A program made the position numbers and the translations under genes. A stretch of DNA of 30,205 nt. Source: Chara braunii (Eukaryota > Streptophyta > Charophyceae > Charales > Characeae). The notes below the pieces were generated by a model. It worked only from the letters and a program-made list of their open reading frames with translations. It was not told where the DNA came from and did no database searches. The stretch covers positions 802,508 through 832,712 of the forward strand of contig BFEA01000261.1 in NCBI GenBank assembly GCA_003427395.1, read 5' to 3'. This document shows positions 1 to 10,154 of the stretch, piece by piece. The stretch's first letter is position 1, and every line of letters starts with the position of its first letter.

Positions 1-480
1 AGAGGGAGGGGATAGTGTTACGGACTTCGCCAGGGCTCGATCCCTGGTCTATCTTTTGCTGTTTCGGCTGCATCCCGTTTTCGGCCTGGCACCCTTTTTC
101 CAAACCCCTCCTTTGGTGCCGTAGGATTTTGGACAATTGGCGCCATGCTGCAATTCGGGCGCCACTTTCAAATACTGCATTTTNCAGTTCTGCCCTCGGG
201 GCCTTTGCAGAAATGCCCCTNNTACCGTACNTGTCACCGGTACTTATACCGGCTCCCCGTACNGTACGGGNACCAGTCTCGTACCAGTTCTCTGCTGCTG
301 TACTCGTACTCAGTGTGACTTGCTGTTTTCGGCATTCGGGAATCCAAGACTTCGACTTTGTGCCTTGCCACTGTGTCTGCGTCCGATCCTCAGTCCGAGT
401 CCGTCGTGTCGAGTGAGTGAGTGTGTGTGTGCTCTCACTCTCTCCCTCTCTCTCCTCTCCCTCGACTCACCCTCAGCCTC
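1..480. other. GTAC-rich non-coding stretch with isolated Ns
   Basis: No gene is seen here. The stretch holds a perfect hairpin CCAGGG-CTCGAT-CCCTGG at 30-47, a 7-bp inverted repeat TGGCGCC/GGCGCCA around 139-166, and a cluster of GTAC, ACCGTAC and CCGGTAC words at about 222-315. Single unresolved bases fall in or beside that cluster (184, 221-222, 232, 263, 271). The layout of short palindromic words next to a GC-rich hairpin recalls the subterminal part of the hAT-like element at 16.4 kb, so it may be the end of another non-autonomous transposon cut by the window edge. That last point is inference. A T/C-rich tract follows at about 417-475. Confidence 0.35.
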
Positions 481-487
481 ACGCTCG

Positions 488-1744
488 TTACAGGTACACT
501 CGCTCATCCATTCTCAACATGGGCGTCAAGTTGAAGAAGTTCTTCCCTTCGGAGGCGTTCCGGTATCGTTGCACCTTCTTATACTGCTGGAAGAGGTTAT
601 CCCACTTCTTCCCGATGTCGTCGGTAGTCCTCTTCACGCCCACCTCCACCAAACGCTTCTGCAGGTCTTGCAACTTCCATTCCCTGTTGCGCATGCGCCC
701 GTAGTTGTGCGACATCCCAGCGAAATGAGCTTGCTGATCTCGCTTCGCCCGAGCGAGCTTCATCATCTCCTCAACACTCCAAGTCGAATGTTTGCCACCC
801 TTGTCGCGTGCAGGAGCCTTCGATATTCGACCACCACGGGATCCCCGATTCTGTTGACCCCCGCATCCACCCCTCCCTCTACCACGCACACCCAAGGGTC
901 GAATCTCCAACTCTTCCGCATTGTCCGCTTCGTCCTCGCAATGAAAATCCGAAGATTCGTCACTAGTCGCCCTCCGGTTGTCGTCCGCACTTGCATCGCT
1001 TCCAACACGCATCATGGACACCCCGTTCGTTATGTTCTCAGTGGTCGGTCCCCGCATCTGTTGGCGATTGGACTCCCATACGTGCCCGCCAATTTCTTCC
1101 AGCGGGGTAGTGGTCGTGTTCGCCGCCGGTGCAGCCACCCTCCGACATGGTGGGGGTGAAGGCGTTGTCAAGTGGGGGGGTAACACTGTCGTCGCCTTGT
1201 CGCCAGATGTTCCCGCGCCTCAAGAGAAGGAGGGCGCATGACGACACCCATCTGCGCTGCCATCCACCGGACACGACCTTCCGCCACGCCCGACCAGTCC
1301 CGCCCCGTGCACAGACGTCTGTCCAACGGTCGTGGCGGCGACGTGGTTCGATGCAGAACTGTTCGTAACCGGTGCAGCAGCCTCGCTTGACAAGCCGAAA
1401 TCCAAGTCCACAATCTCCGTGTCGCCTCCGTCGACACCCTCCTCCATCATTGCCGAGAACAACTGGCGACTTCTCTCTGCCTCCCTTTGTCAGCAATGGC
1501 TCCCCATCCAATCCTGTGTAGATCCGCTCCCCAGAGGCAAAGTATGGGACAGATCCTCCAGCCATTCCTCTTCCGGATCCGACGGTAACGGCTGCTCGTG
1601 TGGTGGCAGATGACTGTACGACGTGGGGTCATACGCGTGTGTGCGACGCGCTGCTACTGCCAGGTTTGGAGTGGAGAAGTCAATCGCACGCACGTGCAGT
1701 CCGCTGGAGGTTTCCCGCTTCCTGCGTTTCCATCGTCGCCTTCC
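488..1744 (-). pseudogene. broken SANT/trihelix-type DNA-binding protein gene
   Basis: One minus-strand frame is open from about 1744 to 488 except for two TGA codons, at 1490-1492 and 1220-1222. The C-terminal part (about 790 to 505) reads as a three-helix SANT/trihelix domain with three spaced tryptophans: HSTWSVEEMMKL, then REWKLQDLQKRL, then GKKWDNLFQQYKKV, closing with FFNLTP. A basic RGRGRGG stretch precedes it and an acidic Asp/Glu-rich stretch lies further upstream. The N-terminal part contains DPEEEWLEDLSHTLPLGSGS. Such proteins bind DNA in the nucleus; the family is known to be expanded in Chara (from memory). After FFNLTP the frame runs into RMDERVY and then a stop, so the usual C-terminus is cut short or lies beyond an intron whose donor could be in GTGTACCTG. 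No ATG is found near the 5' end. Decayed copy is the simplest reading; an intron-split gene is possible. Confidence 0.6.
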
Positions 1745-2669
1745 TCACCGTGTGTCGTTTTCGTCTGCTCTGCGGACCCCGCACGACGACACACACGCGC
1801 AACAAGACCACAAGGAGCAGGAGAAGAGTGGCGAGCAGCAGGAGAGGGACCCAGCGGAGCGCGTCTACCATGAATCGCAACAGGCCAGGGGTGCATCGAC
1901 CAGAGCTTGCTCCCGTGCGCTCAATAGCCGACAATGCACGCTGAGAAGGAGAACTGCAGTCGGCCCGCACTGCTCACACTGAGGTGATGAAAAAATTCAA
2001 AAAAGTCGACCGTTGGACCCCATGCTCGACGAGCAAGCCCGCCACATGAAACGCCTCGAAGCTGAATAACCACCCCCATGCCTTTACGCGCCAACAGTAA
2101 CGACACAACGCCGTTGGGGGATCGTCCCGTACTGGAGGCTGGCGGTGTCCGCCCGTCTGGACCACGGACAACCTGTGCACCACGAGAAACTTCAAATTTT
2201 GTTGTCGACGCATGGTCCACCACGATCCGTCAATCGCGGCTCCTTGAGCCCAAGGGAACTTGCGAGGACCCCTTGAATCCAAGGACGTTTTGGCTGGCGT
2301 TTCTGAGGAACCCAAGGAAATATCTCGGAAGCGTTTTCACATTTGTCCAAGGAATTTGGTGAATTAGGACGCGGTGTAACGACGCCGATTTTCTAAAAAT
2401 CGGATTTCCAAGGAGGGTCTAACAAGGCCCTTAGCCTGGCAGCATCAGCCAGTTTAGCTTCAAGAAGTCACCTGAGCAATCTGCCTCGCTTATCTGACAT
2501 TGCTCCTTCTCGTATCCTGGCTATTAGCCATGTCGTAGGTTACTGCATCACCATCTAACTATTGTGGTTCCCAGTCTAGAATCTCAATATGCCTACTGAA
2601 TTCCTACCTTCCCTCTAGTCTAGTCTCCCCTGTATCTATTCTGATTATACAGGCCTATCAGGGCCCTTG
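1745..2669. other. no gene seen
   Basis: This stretch lies between the trihelix-like remnant and the poly(T) end of LINE-A. Reading frames here are short, mutually overlapping and of random composition. It may include the upstream region of the trihelix-like gene. I see no repeat, promoter or RNA gene that I can support. Confidence 0.4.
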
Positions 2670-2694
2670 TTTTTTTTTTTTTTTTTTTTTTTTT
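2670..2694 (-). repeat. poly(A) tail of LINE-A (T25 on plus strand)
   Basis: This is an uninterrupted run of 25 T on the plus strand. It marks the 3' end of the minus-strand LINE-A and sits directly after its conserved 3' tail. Confidence 0.85.
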
Positions 2695-3320
2695 AAACTT
2701 CGTATACGAGAAACCTACTTACCAAAGTGATAAGAGTATTCTCGGTAAGTAGGACCCGGCGTCGAAGGCTCCATCTTTTAGTGAAGAGTAACACCTGTTT
2801 TATATCGGGTGCAGCGTCCCTATACAATGATGAGAATGTGTCTGCTGGAAATCGGGTCCAGCGTCCGTGTACATGATGTGAATGTATCTGCTGGAAATCG
2901 GGTCCAGTGTCCCTATGCAGAGTTGTGTTGACAGCTCCAGCTACCTACGTATGCACGTTAAGCAACATATGTCAGAAGCAAAACCCTAACGAGGAGGTAA
3001 TATATGTGTGATGTATGTGCTCAATATCTATCAAAATCAAAGCACGGAACTTTGAAGATAGATGTGAGGTGTATGGTCATTATCAATCAAGACCTAAGCA
3101 CGAATCCCTATCGGTGATGTAATATCTGTGTTCTGGACGTCGCGTCCAGCTTCCCTTATGCAGATAACCCGAAACCCTAACAAAAGGGTGATGTGTGAGA
3201 TCTTTTATCAATCAAGCCTAACTATCATCATGCAAGATCATGTAAAACTGTCCCTATACCCATTGTCCGAAGAGAGCAGGGCCATTGATTACTTCCCTGC
3301 GCAAGGGAAGGATTGACCTC
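2695..3320 (-). repeat. LINE-A 3' tail with internal tandem units
   Basis: This is the longest version of the tail seen on several LINE copies in the window. In sense orientation it begins near GGGAAGTAATCAATGGCC (about 3303-3286) and ends at the poly(A). It holds about 2.5 units of a 46-bp tandem repeat (2797-2918), each with a stem-loop GCTGGA-aatcggg-TCCAGC, and about three degenerate units sharing ATCAATCAAGCCTAA near 3010-3230. Two telomere-like words AAACCCTAAC occur at 2981-2990 and 3172-3181. The conserved stem-loop is a candidate reverse-transcriptase recognition site, by analogy with stringent-type LINEs (inference). Confidence 0.65.
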
Positions 3321-3779
3321 CTTCAAAGCACTCCCTAAGCGGCCACACCTCCCTAAGCAGCCACACCTCCCTACCACGGGGCAATCAGCACCCCATTGCT
3401 GATTGATATTGCGGGTCGGGCAACACCAATCAGCATCGACTATCCTACTCGTATCCTCAGCCAGACAACAAGGTTGAAAGGGGGGGGGAAAGGGGGGGAA
3501 GATGGTAACACCAATCAAACCTCGACTATCCTACTCCAATCCTCCGACAGACATGGCCTGACACCCCCCTATACGACCGGTGGAACCTCGTTCCTCGTAC
3601 CCCTGGCACTCCACCCACCTCCCCAACTTGACCTACTGTGGTCCGATCCGAGAACCGAGTAACCCTGGTTGTAATAAAATCCACCCGGCTCAAATCCGCA
3701 CAAACCGAGAACTATACTACTGATTATTGTTCCTCTCCACCTGGTAACCCCTACTCCCTACTTCCTACTCTACACCTAC
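3321..3779 (-). other. LINE-A 3' untranslated region
   Basis: This non-coding stretch lies between the ORF2 stop and the 3' tail. It contains two related copies of a roughly 52-bp segment (about 3423-3475 and 3508-3560, both reading AACACCAATCA then CGACTATCCTACTC) separated by a G-rich run, and a short tandem GGCCACACCTCCCTAAGC near 3341-3375. The spacing of about 460 bp from stop to tail is similar to LINE-B and LINE-C once their nested insertions are removed. Confidence 0.6.
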
Positions 3780-6700
3780 CTATCTGTTCCACCAAGACGA
3801 GAACTTCAGCTTGTTGTCACTGGTGACTTGTAACACAGCTGCGTTCTGTCTCCAAGTTGCTTTGAACCACAACGTGCCTGCCCTCCTTCTCCCCCTGCCT
3901 GCCTTCCTTCTCCAGTATGCCAAGGCTTCGTTTCTTAGCAACTTCCTGAAGAGTCTCTCCGCCTGGGCTTCTGACATGCAGTTTCCTTTAAACCTGGCGT
4001 CGTTGCGGTCAGCCCAGATCACCCATAGCAGAACCGCTCTACAGACCTGTGCTACGTATCCCCAACCCTTGTCTGTCGCCGTGCCTTCTGGTGCTGTTCC
4101 CAGGATGACCCATCTTTCTCCTGTCAGATACCTCCTTCCAGACCATTCGACCCAATGGGCTGTCCACCACTCCCACCATTTCCTGGATTTGGGGCAGGCC
4201 CACCACAGGTGGTGCATGGTTTCAAACACCCAACTACACCTGTCGCAGGCCTCTTTAATTGTCATTCCTCTTTTCCTCAGCCATCTCGCTGTTGGGATTG
4301 CCTGGTGGGACTGTAACCATAAAAGAGACGCTAGCTTCTGTGAGGGAATTTGTGCCAGTTGGTCCCAGAGCCTCTGCATTTCCTTGTTATTCGGAGGGTC
4401 GAGGTGAGGCACCGAAGTTTCCCATTTCCGACATGTGTGCTCTCTTACATTTGCCTGCTGTCCGACCACTATTGCACAACTTTCCAAATCCCAGATGGCT
4501 TCCTCGCCAACTCTCCATCCCCATCTTGAAGAGTCCAATCGTCTCTCTGCGTATGCTGTCCCGTTGGCCACCAACTGCCATTTGTCTTCCACTGATTGCT
4601 GTCGTTGCGGTACCGATGCTACTCTTATTTCTTTCAGTGCTCTGAGTCCGTAACTTGTGCAGCTTCCAGATTTCCTGGGGTCTGGTAATCCTTCTGTTTC
4701 CCACTCATAGACCGTCAGAGTGCATTTCCCATGAATATCTGCGTCCCATTCCTCTAGCCGCAAAAACTCTTCCTTCCCACCCTCCTCTCTTTTATACCTG
4801 ATCCCTGTTGGTGGCACATTGTCTGGTCCCAGCAATGCCTTCCAGGATTCTGGGATGGCTTGGATTAGGTCTGTGAACCGCTGCTCTTGCTCAGGCAGCC
4901 TCCCCAACTTCTCTTTCAACCTATCGCTTGTGATCCAGTGGCCTGTGGTTTCGTTCCATAAGTCCCTTACTTGAGAGACCCCTCGTTGTATCCACTTCAG
5001 ACCAAACGCCCCTGCCTTGGTGCTAGCCTCAAACTGTCGTCCTTCCTTATTTCGAAGGAGTGGATTCTCGAACAGGTGCTGCTTGAGAACTTCCAACCTG
5101 AGGACCGGTTCCGCTGTCTGGTCTGGTTTGCACTTCGGCCAGGCCTTGATTATATCCTGCCAGAATTTTGACTTGATGCGTTTAGCCACCAAGGCTTGGA
5201 TCATTATGGCCACCCAGACATCAGCCGACCTTGAGAGTCCCCACTGTTTGGGTAAGATCTCCTCAGCTAGTATACACCAGTCTGCCTTCTGATCTGTCAC
5301 CGCAAACTTTACCACCCACTTCGATAGAAGACTCAGGTTTTGTGCATCTAGGTCCAGCAGGCCCAGACCCCCTTTCGTCCTAGGCAGGCATATCGTATCC
5401 CAGGCTACTTTCGAGATGTATCCTGACTCTGCTTCTGAGACCGACTTCCAAATGAAGCGTCTCGCTGTTGCCTTCACTTCTTTCACCAATGGTTTCGCCA
5501 GTCTTCTCACTTTAGCCACATACCAAAGTACCGAGAATGCTGCAACAGAGATCGCCAACACTCTCCCAATTAAGGATAAATGCAGCGCTGTTCCCCAACT
5601 CTTGATTCTCCCTGTGACTTTCTCTTTTAAGATCAGAGGCTGTGACTCAGTGCATTCTTCCAGCGCCAGTTGAACCCTCAGATACCGCTCCGCTTCGCCT
5701 TCTTTAACTCTTCGCATACGCCATTCCACGTTCAAGTGGTAATCCTTCGGAAGATAGTAAATGGACTTGTTCTAGTTTACTGCTGCTTCTGAGAGGTCTG
5801 CATATCGGGCGAGGCAGTGTTTTAAGGCTTCTAGAGAGTCTTTTGTGTTCGCCGACAGAGTCAGCAGGTCATCTGCTAGAGCCTTTACTCTACACTCCTT
5901 ACTGGTTTTGAGACGCAGCCCTTCCAGCATTGGGTGGGCTTTGATATCATGCAGAAGGACTTCAAATTGTAGTACGAATAAAAGTGCGGTCAGGAGACAC
6001 CCCAGCCTAAGAGAACGCAATAGCTTAAACTCTTCTGAGTGGTGGCCATTGACCTGCACCACTGCTGATGAGAAGAAGTACAAAACTCTTACCCAGCTGC
6101 AGAAAGTATCCCCGAACTTCATCGCCTTTAGTGTTGTCAAGACAAAGCCCCAATTGACTCTGTCGTAGGCTTTCTCTATGTCCAACATCAGCACTGCCAC
6201 GTCTTCATTCCTGCCTTCAATCACCTCTAGCGACTCTATTGTTGTAGCCAAGTTGTCCATTATCGATCCACCTCTGACGAAGGCCCCCTGGTCCAGCCCC
6301 ACCAGGCCTGGTAGGTATTTAGCCAGCCTATTGCCCAACGTCCTAGCCAACAACTTATATGAGAGGTTTAAGAGTGAAATTAGTCCCCAATTCCTGATTT
6401 CACTCCTATCGCCTTTCTTTTACAGTAATGTTATGATTCCTCTGGCCATAGAGCTCCCTAGTCTTCCTCCTGCTGGGATCTCATTATAGACAGCCACTAG
6501 ATCTTCTACCAGCGTGTTCCAGCATGTTTTGTAGAATTCCAGTCACTGTGGCAGCCCATCATCTCCGGGGGTACATGGGTCTTCGAATCTTGACCTTGAC
6601 GTCATGATGTCCTTAAAATAGGCTGTCGCATAGCTGCAGAGTGCCTCATTATTGCTGGCGATTGGCATGCCGTCAACATGTGGATGCATTAGTTCTTTCA

Positions 6701-7889
6701 TCTGCACCAACCGCCGTTTAGGTAGCAGCCTTTGGAACACCTCCTTCGACATACGATCTCCCACCACTATCTTCTTTTCTGTCGGTATCTGCTCCCATCT
6801 AGAGTGCTTCTCTTGTTGGATTTTTTCCCATTCCTGCAGTCTTGCCAACCTTTCCTCTGCCCAGGCCACCTCTGAGATCGGGTGCGAGTTCATGCGCTGC
6901 TTTGCCTCGTCAACTCTCCGCCGACAATCCTCTTCTTCCTTGTTCCTTAGAAAGGCAGCTATGGTTGAGTAGGTCTCGAGTTTGTTCAAAATGATGCGCA
7001 GCCCAGCCTCCAACCACTCCGCTCTGTTGTCAAAATACTCTTTCGTTGGATTCCAATCTTTCCAAAAATATTCCACCCACTCGCAGATACCCTCGTCTTC
7101 CATCAGCTGGGTATTCAGGCGAAAACAGCCTGGGCCCCTGTCCCCTGATTCTTCCATCCTTATGGTCATCAGCACTGGCTTATGATCGGATAGGTCCGCG
7201 TTCTGTTCTTGTATCTGCAACACATTCAAAGCCAGATTTTCAGCAAACAAGAAGAAGTCCAGCCTGCTCTTAACTCTTGCCGTTTGTGGCGACCTACCGA
7301 ACCAAGTGAAACCCTGCTCCGTAGGATTAATAACCCGGTAGATGTCCTGAAGGTTCCACCTCAGCATCCATGTAAGCAGGGTCCGCCTATCCCTTTGCAT
7401 ACGTTCCACTTTCTCTGAGTCCAGTCCAGGAGAGCATACCATATTCCAATCACCCGCAATTATCAATTGATCCGAGTTCGGTATTTTCCTGGACATAAGC
7501 TCCACGAACTCTATCCTGTCCAGAGGGTCATTCGGGGCATAGACTGTAGCTATCACCCAATCCTCCTGCCCAATCGTGATCTTGACCCAACTCCAACGCC
7601 CCCATAGGTCGTTGTCACAGTCCACTACCTCTGCTCCCTGTCTATTATGTAATAGCACTGCCACACCCCCTTTGCTGCCTCGGGCTGGAGACCAAAGTTG
7701 CGGTCCGGACCACCAGTCCTTCATTTGTAATAATTTATCTTCCGATAGCTTAGTTTCTTGGATCAGCAGGATGTCTATTGACTCTATTCCTTTCTCGTGT
7801 GCCAAAGTCTTCAACCGTCGACCCTTATAGCTTCCTGTTGAATCCCCCAGGCCTTGTACATTCCACGTGGCTAATTTAATTCTCCTCAT
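3780..7889 (-). pseudogene. LINE-A ORF2: endonuclease / reverse transcriptase / zf-RVT
   Basis: This is one continuous frame from an ATG at 7889 to the stop at 3780 (about 1,369 codons) with three nonsense codons inside: TGA 6543-6545, TAA 6420-6422 (expected Tyr in ITLLYKKGDR) and TAG 5772-5774 (probable Trp). The N-terminal 240 residues form an APE/EEP endonuclease: ATWNVQGLG, QETKL, GDWNM, SRLDFF and LSDHKPV are all present, so the target-nicking domain looks complete. The RT follows: LDIEKAYDRVNW carries the motif A aspartate, motif B reads RLGCLL instead of RQGCPL, and motif C reads ALADD where FADD or YADD is usual. The C-terminus, about 155 residues from the end, has a zf-RVT knuckle (CDRC...HHLWWAC) followed by IWADRNDARF, as in plant L1-like elements. 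The product would nick DNA and copy its own RNA; this copy cannot make it full length. Confidence 0.93.
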
Positions 7890-8148
7890 AGGGTACCATG
7901 TGGAGGGCCGCGGGTTGGATTTGCCCTGGGGTTAGCAAAGCTTCCGGCCACCTAGCGCTCAAAACTTCTGCATAGTAGGCCGATGACAAATTCCTCCTTT
8001 TTGGCAGTTCACCGTTCAAGAGTTGTAGTAGAGTCGCCGTCATGCCTGGTTCCACCGAGATTCCTTCCACTTCCCTATTGAGATCAGACAGAAACAACCT
8101 TAATGGAATACCAACCAGATTCACTGAGCCGATATTCATCCACAACTC
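7876..8148 (-). other. open stretch between middle ORF and ORF2
   Basis: A 91-codon open stretch without ATG start runs into the first codons of ORF2, overlapping them by 14 bases in another frame. It reads as hydrophobic then basic (VNLVGIPLRLFLSDLNREVEG). It may be the C-terminal remnant of ORF1 or of the middle ORF shifted out of frame, or chance. I recognise no domain. Confidence 0.35.
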
Positions 8149-8206
8149 CTACGTGCATCCACCAATGGTATCGAGTACCTCGCCTTGCCCCCTCTTGGCA
8201 GGTCGA

Positions 8207-8656
8207 CTAAGATCCTTGTGACCAAATACTCGGGGAATAATCGAAAGGCAAATCGATCAACAAAAAGTTGCCAACCTTCATAGTTATGAACTGGGGTGAG
8301 GGAATTTCCATAATATTACTCGCTGGCATCATGTGCCTTCCATCTTCGGTACGTACACATAATACGTAGATCTCCTGACCCTGCAGGGTGCAAACAAAAG
8401 GTAGGATTAAATTATCCTCCATCGCCTGATCCCCTCTCATACGCGCTATCACTCCTACCTGAATATCTCTCAAAGAGTCCTCTTCTCCTTCCCCATCTTC
8501 CTCCTCCTCCACATCTCCTAGATCTGCAAGTTGCTCTCCTTCTCCTTCTGACATACCCCTTTTCCTCTTGCTGTCCTCCGTTCTACGGACCCCGTCTCCT
8601 CTAAGGCGTCTGTTTAACTGATCTCTTATTCCCATATCAGTTTCTCCCTGCCTCAT
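8207..8656 (-). CDS. LINE-A small middle ORF, function unknown
   Basis: This is a 149-codon frame starting at an ATG that overlaps the stop of the preceding ORF1 frame in the tetranucleotide ATGA (8656-8653). The product is basic at the N-terminus (RDQLNRRLRGDGVRRT, SKRKRG), then strongly acidic (DVEEEEDGEGEED), then hydrophobic (NLILPFVCTLQGQEIYVLCV), and ends DLPFDYSPSIWSQGS. I recognise no family. The overlap arrangement resembles the stop-restart coupling between ORFs in some insect LINEs such as SART1, but here the downstream ORF is not ORF2. It could be a true third ORF, or the C-terminal part of ORF1 put into another frame by a small indel at the junction. Confidence 0.5.
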   Translation of the reverse strand: MRQGETDMGIRDQLNRRLRGDGVRRTEDSKRKRGMSEGEGEQLADLGDVEEEEDGEGEEDSLRDIQVGVIARMRGDQAMEDNLILPFVCTLQGQEIYVLCVRTEDGRHMMPASNIMEIPSPQFITMKVGNFLLIDLPFDYSPSIWSQGS

Positions 8657-9411
8657 GCCTGTTTAGGCACGATCACCAGCTCTCTTGAACGTCCTTCTTC
8701 CCTCCGTTGACCCAAGTTAATTTCTTGTCCTGCCGATCTTTGCCTTAACATCTCGTCTGCCAATATCTTTGCTACCTCCATTACGGATGGTTGCCACGCC
8801 TGGCTCTCTCCCAAACTTCGATCCCCGGACAAACCTTGCCCTCCTAGCATCTGATTGCTAAGGCCGCTTCGGAATTGTTGTGCTCCTGTTATCCCTGGCT
8901 GGGGTTGTCCAAACGGTGCCCCCCACGATTGGTTGTTCCCACTCCCTCATGCTTGTTGTGAAGGACCTGGTCCACGTGCGTTCCTTAGATTGGCAAATTG
9001 GTGCTGTTGTTGGGATCTTGAAGCCACTCGCAGTGATGATTCCGCCATTGTTTGCTGTGGAATTTCCTCCGGCAGATTTCTTGCCGCTTCTTTGATGTCG
9101 CCGGTCATGCTTGCATTTAACTTTGGTCGTTCTTGCCTTCTGCCTTGACCATTCCTTGCGGAAAAGTTATCCGCCATCACCGGATCTTCGTCTTGGTCCC
9201 CGGATTGTTGCCGGAGTCTTGGGCATCCGTCAGTGGCTGTGTGGTTCCACCATCGACAGCGATCGCAGTATGGCGTATGCTTACACCCGAACTCGATGTT
9301 GACGTTTTCTCCGTCGTCCAGCCGTACCGGGAGCATCGGCTCAAATGCTCCTTCCGCTTCTAGCACGAGTTCAAACTTCATGTTCATTAGTTTTGGCCTT
9401 GTTGCATCTGG

Positions 9412-9469
9412 TTGGGGTGGAATTGTGTTGATAATTTTCCCTGGGGTGGAATTGTGTTGATAATTTTCC
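9412..9469. repeat. 29-bp perfect tandem duplication inside ORF1
   Basis: Two adjacent 29-bp units (9412-9440, 9441-9469) differ only at their first base. Twenty-nine is not a multiple of three, so the duplication alone explains the frame break between the two halves of ORF1. Confidence 0.9.
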
Positions 9470-9865
9470 CCATGCTTTGTTCCACCATGTATGCGATAGG
9501 GAACATGGCTCTCAATGTTACTCGTAGGGCCATGACCCATAATTTAGAGGCATCTTCCAGGCGCCTTCGTTCTTCAAGTTCCAACCATGTCATCCATGGC
9601 TTAAACAACATCTTGTACGCCACACCTCTGATTACTACCTTGTCTTCACCCTTGTTTACCATCCATTGCGCCACCCCCCTTGACATAGCCACATATGATA
9701 TCACGTTTGGACCTTTCGAGCGAGTCCTACCTCTTTTCAAAATTATGTTGAACGCTTGTGTTCGTGCCCAACCATTCTCGGACGCCCGCACTAAATCTTC
9801 CCATACTTTGACCGGAAGCGACCTCGCCTCTCCTTGAAGATAATCGTGACAGTTCTTTCCTTCAC

Positions 9866-9973
9866 CCACTTCGTAGTCAGCTCTCCCACTTGTTTGTCCC
9901 CCACAAAAATTCTTATCCTTCAGCCACTTCGTAGTCAGCTCTCCCACTTGTTTGTCCCCCACAAAAATTCTTA
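9866..9973. repeat. 50-bp perfect direct repeat, period 58, inside ORF1
   Basis: The unit CCACTTCGTAGTCAGCTCTC and the following 30 bases occur identically at 9866-9915 and 9924-9973, separated by 8 bases. The 58-bp period shifts the frame by one. The open frame downstream is still the one expected for ORF1, which implies a compensating single-base loss nearby. Confidence 0.9.
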
Positions 9974-10154
9974 CTCCATTTTCGTAGACGAACTTGCCTT
10001 GTCTCAGCCTTTCAGGGAAGATTACTTCTTCGTAACATTTTGCAGTCAGAAACTTCACCCAGTCTTCTTCTGAGATTGGAATCTCGCCCTGCGGCAGGGG
10101 GGGTCTGTCTTCTCCTCTTCTGTTCCTTCCTTCCACCCCGTTCTGACTTGCCAT

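Larger units (their letters stand above)
8653..10154 (-). pseudogene. LINE-A ORF1: nucleic-acid-binding protein with zinc knuckle
   Basis: The first ATG is at 10154; a GTG lies three codons upstream. The N-terminal part (to about 9480) is a plant LINE ORF1-like region with SEEDWVKFLTAKCYEEVIF and a conserved-looking core SLPVKVWEDLVRASENG; I would compare it with the DUF4283 family. A CCHC knuckle follows (YCDRCRWWNHTATDGC, spacing C-x2-C-x4-H-x5-C), then a Gln/Asn/Gly-rich tail. ORF1 proteins coat the element RNA. Three lesions break this copy: a perfect 29-bp tandem duplication (9412-9469) that shifts the frame, a perfect 50-bp duplication (9866-9973), and a TGA at 8947-8949. Collapsing the 29-bp duplication puts the two halves back into one frame. 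The frame ends at 8653, overlapping the next ORF by ATGA. Confidence 0.82.

Noticed and set aside
137-1159. 340-codon plus-strand frame
   Set aside because: It is antisense to the trihelix-like reading, contains several unknown residues from Ns, and has no recognisable domain.
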